A DNA stretch of 64,000 nt, from positions 2,113,001 to 2,177,000 of the forward strand of contig NC_068339.1 in assembly GCF_014633365.1 (NCBI RefSeq), given 5' to 3'. Of the stretch, positions 1 through 10,794 are shown piece after piece; the stretch's first letter is position 1; each line of letters begins with the position of its first letter. The DNA is from Diospyros lotus. Taxonomy: Eukaryota; Streptophyta; Magnoliopsida; Ericales; Ebenaceae. A model generated the notes under the pieces. It worked only from the letters and a program-made list of their open reading frames with translations, did not search any database and had not been told where the DNA came from. Made by a program: the position numbers and the translations under genes.

Positions 1-311
1 CATTCGTTCATTGAAGATAGAGCCACTAATCACTACAATATTACCCAATTTCCATCAATTACACCCATCTCCTCTATCCCCCCAACTTTCCCTTTTTTTT
101 TTTCTCTCTTTTTTATTGGGTTTCTCTGTCCGTCCATCCATCCATCAAATCTAAGCACAACTCAAAACGAAGTGCAAAACAACAGACCCCAAAGGAAAAA
201 GAAAAGGGAAAGAAAGAGAATATATCTAGAAATTAACCTCTCGCCCTTGAGGGTGTGCTTTGGAGATAGCAATTGCAAAAGCTTTAATTTCTTGGGTTTA
301 CTCAACTACAC

Positions 312-395
312 ATGCTCCTCCACCATTCCCCTAAAACCTTGTTCTTCATCAGCAAACCCTTCTTCTTCTTCTTCATTCGTCGGGCTTTTTGTTGA
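312..395 (+). other. Upstream ORF in PIN1 leader (27 codons)
   Basis: An ATG at 312 opens a 27-codon reading frame, rich in phenylalanine, that ends at TGA 393-395, 27 bases before the PIN1 start codon. It lies in pyrimidine-rich sequence that looks like 5' untranslated leader. Whether it is translated or conserved cannot be judged here. Confidence 0.35.
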
Positions 396-422
396 TTTGG
401 GTAGCCCAAAACCGAGGCAAAG

Positions 423-3400
423 ATGATAACTTTATCCGATTTCTACCATGTAATGACGGCGGTGGTTCCGCTCTACGTTGCCATGATCTTGGCTTATGGG
501 TCCGTGAAATGGTGGAAGATCTTCTCGCCGGACCAGTGCTCCGGCATCAACCGCTTCGTGGCGCTCTTCGCCGTGCCGCTTCTCTCCTTCCACTTCATCT
601 CCACCAACGATCCTTACACCATGAACCTCCGCTTCATCGCCGCGGACACGCTCCAGAAGCTCATCGTCCTCGGAGTTTTAGCAATATGGACTATGATCAG
701 CAAAAGAGGCTGCTTGGAATGGACCATTACCCTTTTCTCTCTTTCCACTCTCCCGAACACTCTCGTCATGGGCATTCCATTACTCAAAGGTATCATCATA
801 TATATTGGGTTGGTTGAAGCCATCAAAGTACATGTCACAATTTCCTTTGATACGTGAATACAATCGTTATTGCAGGAATGTACGGCGAGTTTTCCGGCAG
901 CTTGATGGTTCAGATTGTGGTTCTTCAGTGCATCATCTGGTACACTTTGATGCTCTTCTTGTTCGAGTATAGAGGCGCCAAGATGCTGATTTCGGAGCAG
1001 TTTCCAGACACTGCTGGGTCGATTGTCTCGATTCATGTCGATTCGGATGTCATGTCGCTGGATGGAAGGCAGCCACTGGAGACTGAAACGGAGATGAAAG
1101 AAGATGGAAAGCTTCACGTCACTGTTAGAAAATCAAACGCTTCGAGATCGGACATCTTCTCAAGGAGGTCTCAAGGGTTATCTTCCACGACTCCCCGGCC
1201 TTCTAATTTGACAAACGCAGAGATTTACTCTTTGCAGTCGTCGAGAAACCCTACTCCGAGAGGCTCCAGTTTCAACCACACTGATTTCTATTCCATGGTG
1301 GCCGGCGCCGGGGCCCGGAACTCCAACTTCGGTGCCTCGGACGCTTACGGCCTTTCGGCGTCCCGAGGGCCCACGCCGAGGCCGTCCAACTACGAGGAGG
1401 AAGGCGGCAAGCCCAGGTTCCGCTCGTTAGATAACTCCTCAAATTTTGTTTCTTTAATTCTTGTGGATTGTCAACGGCATTGAGGCCCAACCAACCAATC
1501 ACATAAAAATGTCAGTTATGTGCGAGATTCCATCCTAACAAGTGATGTATATAACAGGTTCCACCACCATGGGGTGCCGGGGAACTCGCATTATCCGGCC
1601 CCGAACCCCGGGATGTTTTCGCCGCCCACAGGTTCGAAGGGGGCGGCGGCGGCGGGGAGTAGCGCGGCGAAGAAGGCTAATGGGCAAGCGCATCAGCCGA
1701 AGCAGGAAGACGGCGTTAGGGACCTCCACATGTTTGTTTGGAGCTCAAGTACTTCGCCTGTTTCAGACGTGTTTGGCGGCCATGAATATGGAGCTCTGGA
1801 GCAGCCTTCTAAAGACGTTAGGATTGCTGTTTCCCCAGCAAAAGGTACAGCGGGTTAATCCGTAATTAATTATTGTCAAGTTTAATTAATTTTCAGGTTG
1901 ATTGATTAACTAATTAATTAGTTCATTGCTATGTATGATCAGTAGAGGGTCACAGAGAGAATCAAGAGGAGTACTTGGGGAGAGATGAATTCAGCTTTGG
2001 GAACAGAGGTTTGGATCGAGAAATGAACAGCCATGATCATCATCATCACGGTGGAAAAGATGGAGATAAGAAAGCCAAAGCCATGCCCCCAACCAGTGTG
2101 ATGACCAGGCTCATCTTGATCATGGTTTGGAGGAAACTCATTAGAAACCCAAACACTTACTCCAGCCTCATTGGCCTCATTTGGTCTCTAGTCTCATTCA
2201 GGTCTCCCTCTCCCTCTTCCCTTTTCTTCACAGTTACTACCTTGCCGATGCTTTGTTACCCCAAATACATATAAATAGATTAAAAATTACACCCCCCAAA
2301 TGCTTTCTTAGTTCCAAAAGAGTCCCTCTTTTTGTTGCTCACAGTATCACTCTCCTACGAACAAAAAAAATTATGCTAATATGGACGACCTTTTAAGAGT
2401 TACTCTAGTTTATAACGGTTTAATCTGGTACCCAATTCAGTGAGTTGGGGAAATTAGGGTGCTTGAACTAACACTGGTTATTGGCGTTATGTGTGGTTTG
2501 TTCGGTGCAGGTGGCATGTTAAGATGCCTGCCATAATAGAGAAGTCCATTTCCATACTGTCTGATGCAGGGCTTGGCATGGCCATGTTCAGTCTAGGTCA
2601 GTTCTCCCCCCTCCCGCAAAATCAAAATATTCTCTTTCTCTTTAATCATTACGCCATGCCCCCTTTCATTATTATTATTATTATAAATACATATATAATA
2701 AATAAATAATAATAATAAAAGCAACTGCTTAAGCCAAAGCAGCCAACAGTGTGGCCATCATAATGTGCCCCCCTGCCTCTTTAATCATCATCAATCACTG
2801 TACATCTGCAGTATGCAAAGCCCTTTTCTCTGTGACAACAGCAGTTGGATGTGATATAATGGCGCTACTGATAGTGATGATAATGATGATGGTGATGGGT
2901 TTGTTTTAAGAGACTTTGTATTACTGTGGATATGGTCGTAAAAATAAGTTGTTTTTTTTCTAAAATAATGCAGAGTTTGTAATTTTAAATCTCTGGTGTC
3001 TTTGCAGGTCTCTTCATGGCATTGCAGCCGAGGATCATAGCATGTGGGAATTCCGTAGCAGCCTTTGCTATGGCTGTCAGGTTCCTCACTGGTCCAGCTG
3101 TCATGGCTGCTGCTTCGATTGTTGTTGGCCTACGTGGCGTCCTCTTACACGTGGCCATCGTTCAGGTCTCCCTCTCTCTCTGGATTTCTCTCTCTACATC
3201 TATACGTATAATAATCTTCTTTTCTTGCCTCCTACTGACGCACAACCTAAGCAAAGCAGAGTGACAAAGCTGCAGCCACTTTTTTATGTTTAAAAGATAA
3301 GTTTTTCAATTAGCTGTTAATGAGGATTTAGGATTAAATTATGTCAGCCCACTGAACCATTTGCTCCTTCGATATATTCCCCCTCTCTCTCTATATATAT

Positions 3401-3928
3401 ATCTATATGGTCGTAATGGGTGCTGTGGAAGTGCACCAATGGCAGTGAGAGCTAAATCCAAAGATACGGTCTTTGTCTAGCTACTACGTTTCTTTGTTTT
3501 TACTTCTGTTTTATGTTCCGAAACATAAATATTAACTAAAAGCCTTCGCTTTAATCATGCGCTTGCTTTGGTTGGCTAATACAATTAAACATAATTAATT
3601 AAATCAGGCTGCTCTTCCACAAGGAATTGTCCCCTTTGTCTTCGCCAAGGAATACAGTGTCCATCCTGACATTCTCAGCACAGCGTGAGTCCCCTTCCCA
3701 ACATTTACTTCTTAATTTTTCCTTTGCTTTGCATGCATACATATATATATATATAGCCATTCCCATTAATTAATTAAGATTGTTAGTTCGTGCATGGTTG
3801 AAAGATGACAAGTTTGGAGTTATATATTTATATAATTGCTTTCTTCTTACCTGAATTTCAGGGTTATATTTGGGATGCTGATCGCATTGCCAATAACACT
3901 TGTGTACTACATTTTGTTGGGGCTATGA
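423..3928 (+). CDS. PIN1: PIN1-type auxin efflux carrier (8 coding exons, 613 aa)
   Basis: Polar auxin exporter of the plasma membrane. I join exons 423-789, 876-1416, 1558-1844, 1943-2201, 2511-2596, 3008-3165, 3608-3684 and 3862-3928. All junctions are GT-AG and the frame stays open to TGA at 3926-3928. The N-terminal hydrophobic block begins [21 protein letters not shown] long hydrophilic loop runs from about residue 160 to 450, and a C-terminal hydrophobic block ends YYILLGL, as in long PINs. The loop carries three TPRxS phosphorylation motifs of the PINOID/AGC kinase type (about residues 228-232, 249-253, 289-293), the HMFVWSSS segment, and the trafficking motif NPNTY (467-471). The loop sequence ([20 protein letters not shown]) is closest to PIN1 rather than PIN3/4/7. 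The family is usually about 620 aa, so it is full length. The intron 1417-1557 inside the loop is unexpected. Confidence 0.95.
1417..1557 (+). other. Extra PIN1 intron flanked by 8-bp direct repeat
   Basis: The reading frame stops inside this 141-bp stretch, but removing it joins GGKPR to [20 protein letters not shown], which restores PIN1 loop sequence. The donor is AG|GTTCCG and the acceptor ACAG|GTTCC. CAGGTTCC occurs at 1414-1421 and again at 1555-1562, so the intron ends sit in a perfect 8-bp direct repeat. No terminal inverted repeats are visible in the insert. Confidence 0.8.
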
Positions 3929-4004
3929 AAAGGGTGGTGTAGGGTTAAGTAAAGGTGTCTTGGAGCTAGCAGAAACTAATATCCTGGCTCATTGGGAGAT
4001 CACA

Positions 4005-4048
4005 GAAGAAGAAGAAGAAGAAGAAGAAGAAGAAGAAGAAGAAGAAGA
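4005..4048 (+). repeat. GAA trinucleotide microsatellite in PIN1 3' region
   Basis: About 14 consecutive GAA units begin 77 bases after the PIN1 stop codon, probably within the 3' UTR. Confidence 0.9.
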
Positions 4049-4250
4049 GGAGACAAGAGAAAGAGAAAAAAGGGTTTTTTAAATGCATGAATATCTGTTC
4101 TTATTTATTGCCTTTCCATAGCTGAAAAATTGTAAAATCAATCATATGGTTGTAGTCAGTTTGGTAGGAGCAGTTAATTATTGTAGTTTAATCAATCTCC
4201 TTGCCATATATCATCAGGTTCATGGTAACACAGATTGAGAATGGAGAACG

Positions 4251-4514
4251 GAGAGCTGGGAATATCCAAACAAGCCTTAATTAATAAACCCTTCTCTATG
4301 TTTACATTTATAAATTCAAATTTCTAATTAAAGTTCCTAAAAACCCTTCTCTATAAACTCAAATCAATCCAAAAGAATGGCAGAGAGCTGGGAATATCCA
4401 AACAAGCCTTAATTAATAAACCCTTCTCTATGTTTTCATTTATAAATTCAAATTTCTAATTAAAGTTCCTAAAAACCCTTCTCTATAAACTCAAATCAAT
4501 CCAAAAGAATGGCA
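4251..4514 (+). repeat. 132-bp perfect-looking tandem duplication
   Basis: Unit 4251-4382 (starting GAGAGCTGGGAATATCC, ending AAAAGAATGGCA) is repeated at 4383-4514 with about one mismatch (tttaca versus tttcat). The near identity points to a recent duplication downstream of PIN1. Confidence 0.9.
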
Positions 4515-5680
4515 GCAACTAGGATTGACTCCCTTGTTGGAGGGATCGTGCAAACATTATTAAGTGTCCCATATGATTATATTTAAGGGTCTTGATACGA
4601 TTCGAATCAAATTAAGAATTTTAAAATATTTAGAACGAAGATTAGACTGATCTTGTCTATTTATATTACGAGAAAAGGAACATACGTAGCTAAATTTGAC
4701 TTTTGTGTTCATCAATTGGTCAAAACCTCGGACCCCACTGCCGACTTCAGCCTAGGTGGGGCTGCCACAGTTAACCATTTGAACAGTACTTGTTACATAA
4801 AAATTATGAAATTAATGACACCATTATTTTAGACAGTAGAGTCTTAAAACTAATGATATTTGCATGAAAAACATACCCTTTGAGGCGGCAAAATGGAGGA
4901 CTAAGAATATATACACATGAGATAAGATAGAGTTGTCAAATCTGAGGGGGTTAGTGATAGTGAAATTTATTATTTAGATGTTAAACTGTAATATTATTAA
5001 CATCGTAACAAATATCATAAAACGAGTGTCTAAATAACATGTTCAATTAAAATATATATGTAATGTTTGGAGTGGGAAGAGAGAAGGGTCCCTCCATGAT
5101 AGGGAATTGAAATGGACCTCTTTGGAATATTGGGGGACAATTGTCACATCTTAGAGTTTCTTTTACCTTTTCCTCGTCCTTATATGGCCGGCCTTATTCT
5201 TTTAGCCACACCCTTACCTTTTACTGGCACATTTCCCTTTCCCGTTGGGAGCGTGCTTCATTGCCATCATTAATTAGGACTAATTAACCATTGGCTCATG
5301 CTGATTGTTTTCGTTAATTAATGCTAATTAATTCGGTCATTTGCATCCAAAAGAGTATTTTTCTATGCCTATTTGACATCCATGGGTACAATATTAGCCT
5401 ACCAAATAATCAGTCATGGGAGCATAAGTGAATTAATGATGGGTTTAATGAGTAATGGATGTTGATTAATGGAATTAGTAGCTACCTTGTTAAGTTTGGA
5501 TATTCTTGGTCTCTAAACTAGGCAGACAAGGATGCTATTCCAACTCCAAACTTCTCCTCAAGTTGGTAACCCTCAATCTCAATGCCACTACACGACAAGC
5601 ATGCTTTCTTCAGTATTCGTATTGCTGTGATAATTATTTTAATTAGAAATTATGATAGATACATAAACCCTGAACTACAC
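4515..5680. other. Intergenic, no gene seen
   Basis: AT-rich intergenic DNA. I see no open frame with protein-like composition, no RNA gene and no clear transposon ends. Confidence 0.6.
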
Positions 5681-5683
5681 TAT

Positions 5684-6001
5684 CAGGTGGCAAAGAGCCG
5701 ACATCAAGGTGCTAAACCTTCACGTCGATGTGAGCTCTTAGGGAAGATCAGCCTAGCTATTATCTCTAGAGTAACTTTTATCCGTTAAGCGATGGCCCTT
5801 CCACTTGGCATTGTTAGATCACTAAGGTCGACTTATGTTCCTGCTTGACAGTTGAGCTCCCTTATGTCATTGCACTTGAGGGCCAATTAATCTAGCCATC
5901 TAACCCGAAGAAATCTATACATGTCTTTGTTACGTTTTGGAGGTTTATTGTCTATCTGAGAGTGTCCCGTAGGTCCTAATACAAGGTTAGAATTCTAGTT
6001 T
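5684..6001 (-). pseudogene. Decayed plastid 23S rRNA fragment (NUPT)
   Basis: The + strand reads as the antisense of plastid large-subunit rRNA with scattered substitutions. Recognisable blocks include AGAGTAACTTTTATCCGTT, GGCCCTTCCACTTGGCA, GTCCTGCTTGACAG-like sequence, CACTTGAGGGCCAAT and ACAAGGTTAGAATTCTAG. Identity by eye is clearly below 90 percent, with small indels, so this is an old nuclear insertion of plastid DNA and not a working rRNA gene. The ends are approximate. Confidence 0.85.
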
Positions 6002-6900
6002 TTCTTGAATGTTATAAATTATTGTGATTATATATTTTCTGTATTTCACAACTCGATAAGTCACGAGTTTTGACATGTAATGTGAGTCTAATTATCTAAA
6101 ATCTAAAATTAGTTTAGTTTAACTGGTAAATTATCCTCTTTTAACGTGGGATCCTCATATATCAAAGAACAGGTAGCCTCTGGTGCCCCCATAAGTCCAA
6201 GTGATAGGAGGAGAGAGTATTATGCAACTGTTGACTAAGCTGGCTGTGGCTTGGGATCATAGGCCTACTAAGATTACATGTATATATTATTGCATGCCAA
6301 GACAACTGTGTACTTGTCAGCATACACCATACGCCATTGTCAGCTAAATAATTGAGGCCATTGCGGCTGCAACTTTCGCCCCCTCATCCATGGCCTCCCT
6401 GAAAAAACTAGGCTACCAAGCACGCCTACACTTTGCATATTCCCACTGCCTAGCCCTAGGTAGCTAGCTTTCTCAACTTCCCTATCTTTCTCCTCGACCC
6501 TCTTGCTGACCTCAGACTGTTTGACGAGAGAGAGAGAGAAGTTAAAAGGTCTCCAGTAGTTCAAGTATGGTGTCCCACATGCACATATGCTTCATATGTC
6601 GACCGTCGTCCGTCGGGAAAGACAGAAGGCGCCAAGGACTTTGCCTTCCACTTTCCTAGACCGACAACGGCCTACGCCTGCTGCCTCTCGATAACCTGCA
6701 CATGCCTCATCGTCAACCACTAAAGCAAGAAGTTGTTGCGGAGATGGTTGTCGATTTACACCCACGTTAGGATCATTTAGGTATTTTAACTCACATGCAT
6801 TATAATTAAGCGTTAGATCAACTGTGATTAGGTATGTAATTGATTTAAAATTGTATAATTAAAAAATATAATTGAAATAATAATAAATTTAAGTGCATAA
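6002..6900. other. Intergenic, no gene seen
   Basis: No supported gene. A GC-richer patch at about 6340-6770 has short open frames on both strands but nothing recognisable as protein. Confidence 0.5.
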
Positions 6901-6904
6901 ATAA

Positions 6905-7370
6905 AATAAAAAAACATGCAAGTATAGCACACTTAGGGATAATATAATTTGGTCCACGTGCACGTATATAACTTGAATGGTTGCCCACCTTGCTTAAATG
7001 ATCGAGATTTAAGGTTAAAAAGAGCTACGGGTGATCAAATTCTAGTGTGGTTCATAACTAAGAGATCTCAGTTTGGCTCTTGATTTTAAAATTAATCATA
7101 ATTAATTTTTTGCCTGAACCAATCCAATCTCAATTGAAGACTAATTAGAATCAATTATGTTTATTAAATATTGATAATAAGTAAAATAAAAAATAATATA
7201 TAAAATACTATATATATACATAATACAAATGATATTTTTAAAAAATTTATATTGAAAAATAAGAGTATCAACCAGTTCCTTTTTTTATCTAAAATCTTTG
7301 CAAATTTTGATTCTAGTCTGATTTATATTTATATATATATATATATATAATATCAGTTCAATCCAAATTA
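6905..7370 (+). repeat. Dispersed repeat, copy 1
   Basis: This segment matches 39168-39620 in the same orientation (shared blocks such as ATATAACTTGAATGGTTGCC and TAATTTTTTGCCTGAACCAA), with many small differences and a TA microsatellite near its 3' end. No coding content is seen. Its class is unknown. Confidence 0.8.
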
Positions 7371-7810
7371 AATGAACACCCCTAAATAGAATTGATAATA
7401 TTCTATACAACTAATTAAACGACCCAAATATCAAATTAGTGTTATAAAACCTAATCTGGTAACGAAGGTAAAGCCGTAAAGGTAAATCAAACCTCTTCAA
7501 TTGACCCTTAAATACACACACACACATATATATATATATATATTTGCAGCTGTGTGTTGAGCCACAATTACAGTACTTATTTACAACTCTAAATCCTTAT
7601 AGTTGGGCAGTCAAAACTCAGAATATATATCCATGGGGGGGCGGGGGCGGGGACATTTTTTCTCCCGGGCAATCATTGTTGTGGAGGAAAGATGTGATTT
7701 TCCACGTAACCAAACAGCCGAAAGAAAATCAAACGAACGATCCATCCGTCCTTTTCTCATTGTTCTGCTGCATGCGACTGAACAGCGGCAACATCTATGC
7801 TTTCTGACTG

Positions 7811-7852
<42 letters not shown>

Positions 7853-8619
7853 GTATGCATGCATGAGAGAATGTTATTTCCTTCTATATATATAAATATA
7901 AATATATATAATATATTAAAGTATCTATACATTCGATCCTGCATGGTTGAAAAGGAAAGAGCCAAGAAGCTGCATTTCCATCAACTGAAAAGTGATGGCA
8001 GTTTATATATCTTCATTTGAGTTAATTATTATCAGTTGCCACTTCCAATGACAAGACTTGTTGGAGTTTAGCTATATTGTTCTTCATTTGTTTTGATTTT
8101 AATGGTGACGGATTAATGTCTTTTAGGTCTTTTAAAGTGTTACTGTCTTGACTAGAACTGTGACTAGAATTGTTATGAGGTTAACGACAAATCACATTCA
8201 AGAGTTATTGGTTAATATTTAAAAAACATGTTAAGAACTAGCTAAAAGAATATATCTTTTTATAATTGATTTATATTACATTGATTTGATGAATCAAAAA
8301 TTAGTTTAGGATTTAAAATTTAAGATAAAAAAATTAATTATTTATTTTAATGTGAATCCTCGGGTTAATTCAACTGGTCAAATCAATCATGGTACGTATT
8401 TTTGTATCTTATTTTTAATTATTAAGAAATAATAACAATTTAAGATATTTAAAAAAAAGAGTTGATATCATCTATTATTTTGTTAATATATAAATAATTA
8501 GTTGCATAATTTTTATTTGTAATTTAAATATTTTTTATTTAAAAATTAATCTTATTTTCTTTATAAATTTAGTTTTAATTTTTTTCTATATTACAAAATA
8601 ATGTCAATTAATACATTTT
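7371..8619. other. Intergenic with TA and CT microsatellites
   Basis: Holds a (TA)n run near 7525-7543, a (CT)n followed by (TA)n run at 7818-7853, and a G-rich patch at 7635-7653. No gene is recognised. Confidence 0.6.
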
Positions 8620-9140
8620 TTTCACGAGAATGTCATGCATAGAATTAAGGCAAATTGGTTAAAATGGAGAAATGCATTGGAGGTGTTATGTGATAGTAAA
8701 ATCCCATTAAAATTGAAAGAAAAATTTATAAGACAGGCTATAAGACAAGTTTTGTTGTATGGCTCAGAATATTGAGTAATCAAATACCATGAGCAAAAGA
8801 CGAACGTATATAGCGGAGATAAGGATGTTAAGATGGATGTGCGGTCATACAAGAAAAGATAAAATTAAAAATAAACTTATTTGTAATATGGTATGAGTAG
8901 TGCCAATCGAGGAAAAGATGAAAAAGATTAGACTAAGATAGTTTGGTCATGTGAGAAGAAGACCAAGAGATGCTCCTGTGAGAAGAGTTAATGAAATAGA
9001 ATAATTAGTAAAAAAAAAAAAAGATAGAGACAGATCTAAGAAGACTTTGGGAAATACATTAAAATTTGATTTGAAGTGTATGGGCCTAAATGAATATATA
9101 ACAAAAGACAAAAATACATAAAAGTCTAAAATTCATATAA
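8620..9140 (+). mobile_element. LINE (non-LTR retrotransposon) remnant, RT 3' part
   Basis: Conceptual translation on + gives WRNALEVLCDSKIPLKLKEK, then RQAIRQVLLYGSEY, and in other frames blocks resembling RMLRWMCGHTRKDKI and RWFGHVRRRPRDAPVRR. These are typical of the C-terminal end of plant LINE reverse transcriptases. The frame is broken by stops and frameshifts, so the element is dead. Confidence 0.75.
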
Positions 9141-9508
9141 CCAACCCCACAGTGGATTGTTTAAGTGTCATCCAATGCTTAATATTTCACTCAATTCAAT
9201 TGAATCATAAATCTCTTTTTCCTATTCAGAGTTTAGAGTTTAGAATTTATAATTTAAGATTTAAAATTTCTTCTAAAATGATGTATCATTGTCCTTTCAT
9301 GTCACACTAAGTGTGAAACTGTCACTATACTATGATTTTTTATTTTGGTTTTGAGTTTCTATGAGATAAATATAATGGAGTTTCTCACTCACAATTACTT
9401 AGCATAATTATCACTTCCCTTGTCTCCTAAGCATGTCAATGCATAGAAACTAGATTGCTCCACCAAATGGAGAATTAATTGAACTAAATTGGGCTCATTA
9501 GGATCCTT
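9141..9508. other. Intergenic flank of CACTA element
   Basis: AT-rich sequence with no gene. The last three bases before the transposon (9506-9508, CTT) are one copy of its target duplication. Confidence 0.6.
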
Positions 9509-9529
9509 CACTACAAGAAAAATCAGTTT

Positions 9530-10115
9530 TAGTGACGGAAAAATCCGTCACTAAAAACATAAAATCCGTCACTAAATTTTTCTGTGACGGGTTTAGTGAC
9601 GGGGTAAAATCCGTCACTAAAGAGGGCGTGACAGAATTTTAGTGACGGGGTGAGTGCTACCCGTCGCAGATCTGTGACGGGATAGCAGTTCCGTCACAGA
9701 TTTGTGACGGATGTCCCGTCACAGATCTGTGACGGGGCAGTACTACCCGTCACAAATCTGTGACGGGGAAGTTCTGCCCGTCACAGATTTGTGACGGGGG
9801 AAGTTAATCCCGTCACAAATCTGTGACGGGGAAGTACTTCCCCGTCACAAATCTGTGACGGGATGAATTTCCCCGTCACAGATCTGTGACGGGAAAGTTC
9901 TGCCCGTCACAGATCTGTGACGGGGGAAGTTCATCCCGTCACAAATCTGTGACGGGGAAATACTTCCCGTCACAGATCTGTGACGGGAAAGTACGACCCG
10001 TCACAGATCTGTGACGGGCTCTACCCGTCACAAAAATTCTTAAAATAAAAAATAAAAACGAGCAATCTGTGACGGGATACTACCCGTCACAGATCTGCGA
10101 CGGAGCACCCGTCAC
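9530..10115. repeat. CACTA left subterminal repeat array
   Basis: About 20 alternating direct and inverted copies of (A)TCTGTGACGGG / CCCGTCACAGAT are separated by short variable spacers. In this family such arrays are the binding sites of the TNPA-type protein. Nearly all copies on this side read GTGACGGG. Confidence 0.9.
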
Positions 10116-10794
10116 AGATATTTTTAAATATAAAAAAAATAATATTAAATAAATAATTAATATTTTATAAAATTAATATAAATAAAAAAATAATTTTGGA
10201 AAAAAATTAAATTAATATTAATATTTTAAATCAATAATATATTTTTAATTTCAAAAAATATATTTTTAATTTTTAAATTCATAAAATTAAAATTTATATT
10301 TATTAAAATTAAAATTAATATTTTCTTTTATAAGAATAAAAAAATTTAAAATAACAACAATTTTTTTAAAAATTTAAATAAAATATTAAAAATAACATTA
10401 AATAAAATAATATTACTCACATTCACATTAAAAATAAAAGAAATTTAACATTAAAAAGAAAATTAATATTATTTTAAATCATAATATATTTTTATGAAAT
10501 TAATATATTTTTAATTTCAAAAAATATATTTTAATTTTTAAATTTATAAAATTAAAATTTATATTTATTAAAATTAAAATTAATATTTTCTTTTATAAGA
10601 ATAAAAAAATTGAAAATAACAACAATTTTTTTAAAAATTTAAATAAAATATTAAAAATAACATTAAATAAAATTAATATTACCCACATTCACATTAAAAA
10701 TATAACAAATTTAACATTAAAAAGAAAATTAAAATTTAATATTAATATTAAGATTACCCAAGTTTACTTCAATGTTTACAACATTCCACTACAA
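10116..10794. other. AT-rich spacer inside CACTA, with internal repeat
   Basis: Very AT-rich. A block at about 10240-10440 is repeated at about 10510-10720 (shared TTTTCTTTTATAAGAATAAA and neighbouring sequence). It lies downstream of the Ptta-like stop codon. No gene is seen. Confidence 0.6.

Noticed and set aside
614..1117. 167-codon open frame on - opposite PIN1 exons 1-2
   Set aside because: It spans the PIN1 intron and both exons in antisense; no protein-like motifs.
9640..10115. Regularly spaced repeats resembling a CRISPR array
   Set aside because: Units alternate in orientation, spacers are short and irregular, and they lie at the end of a CACTA transposon in plant nuclear DNA.
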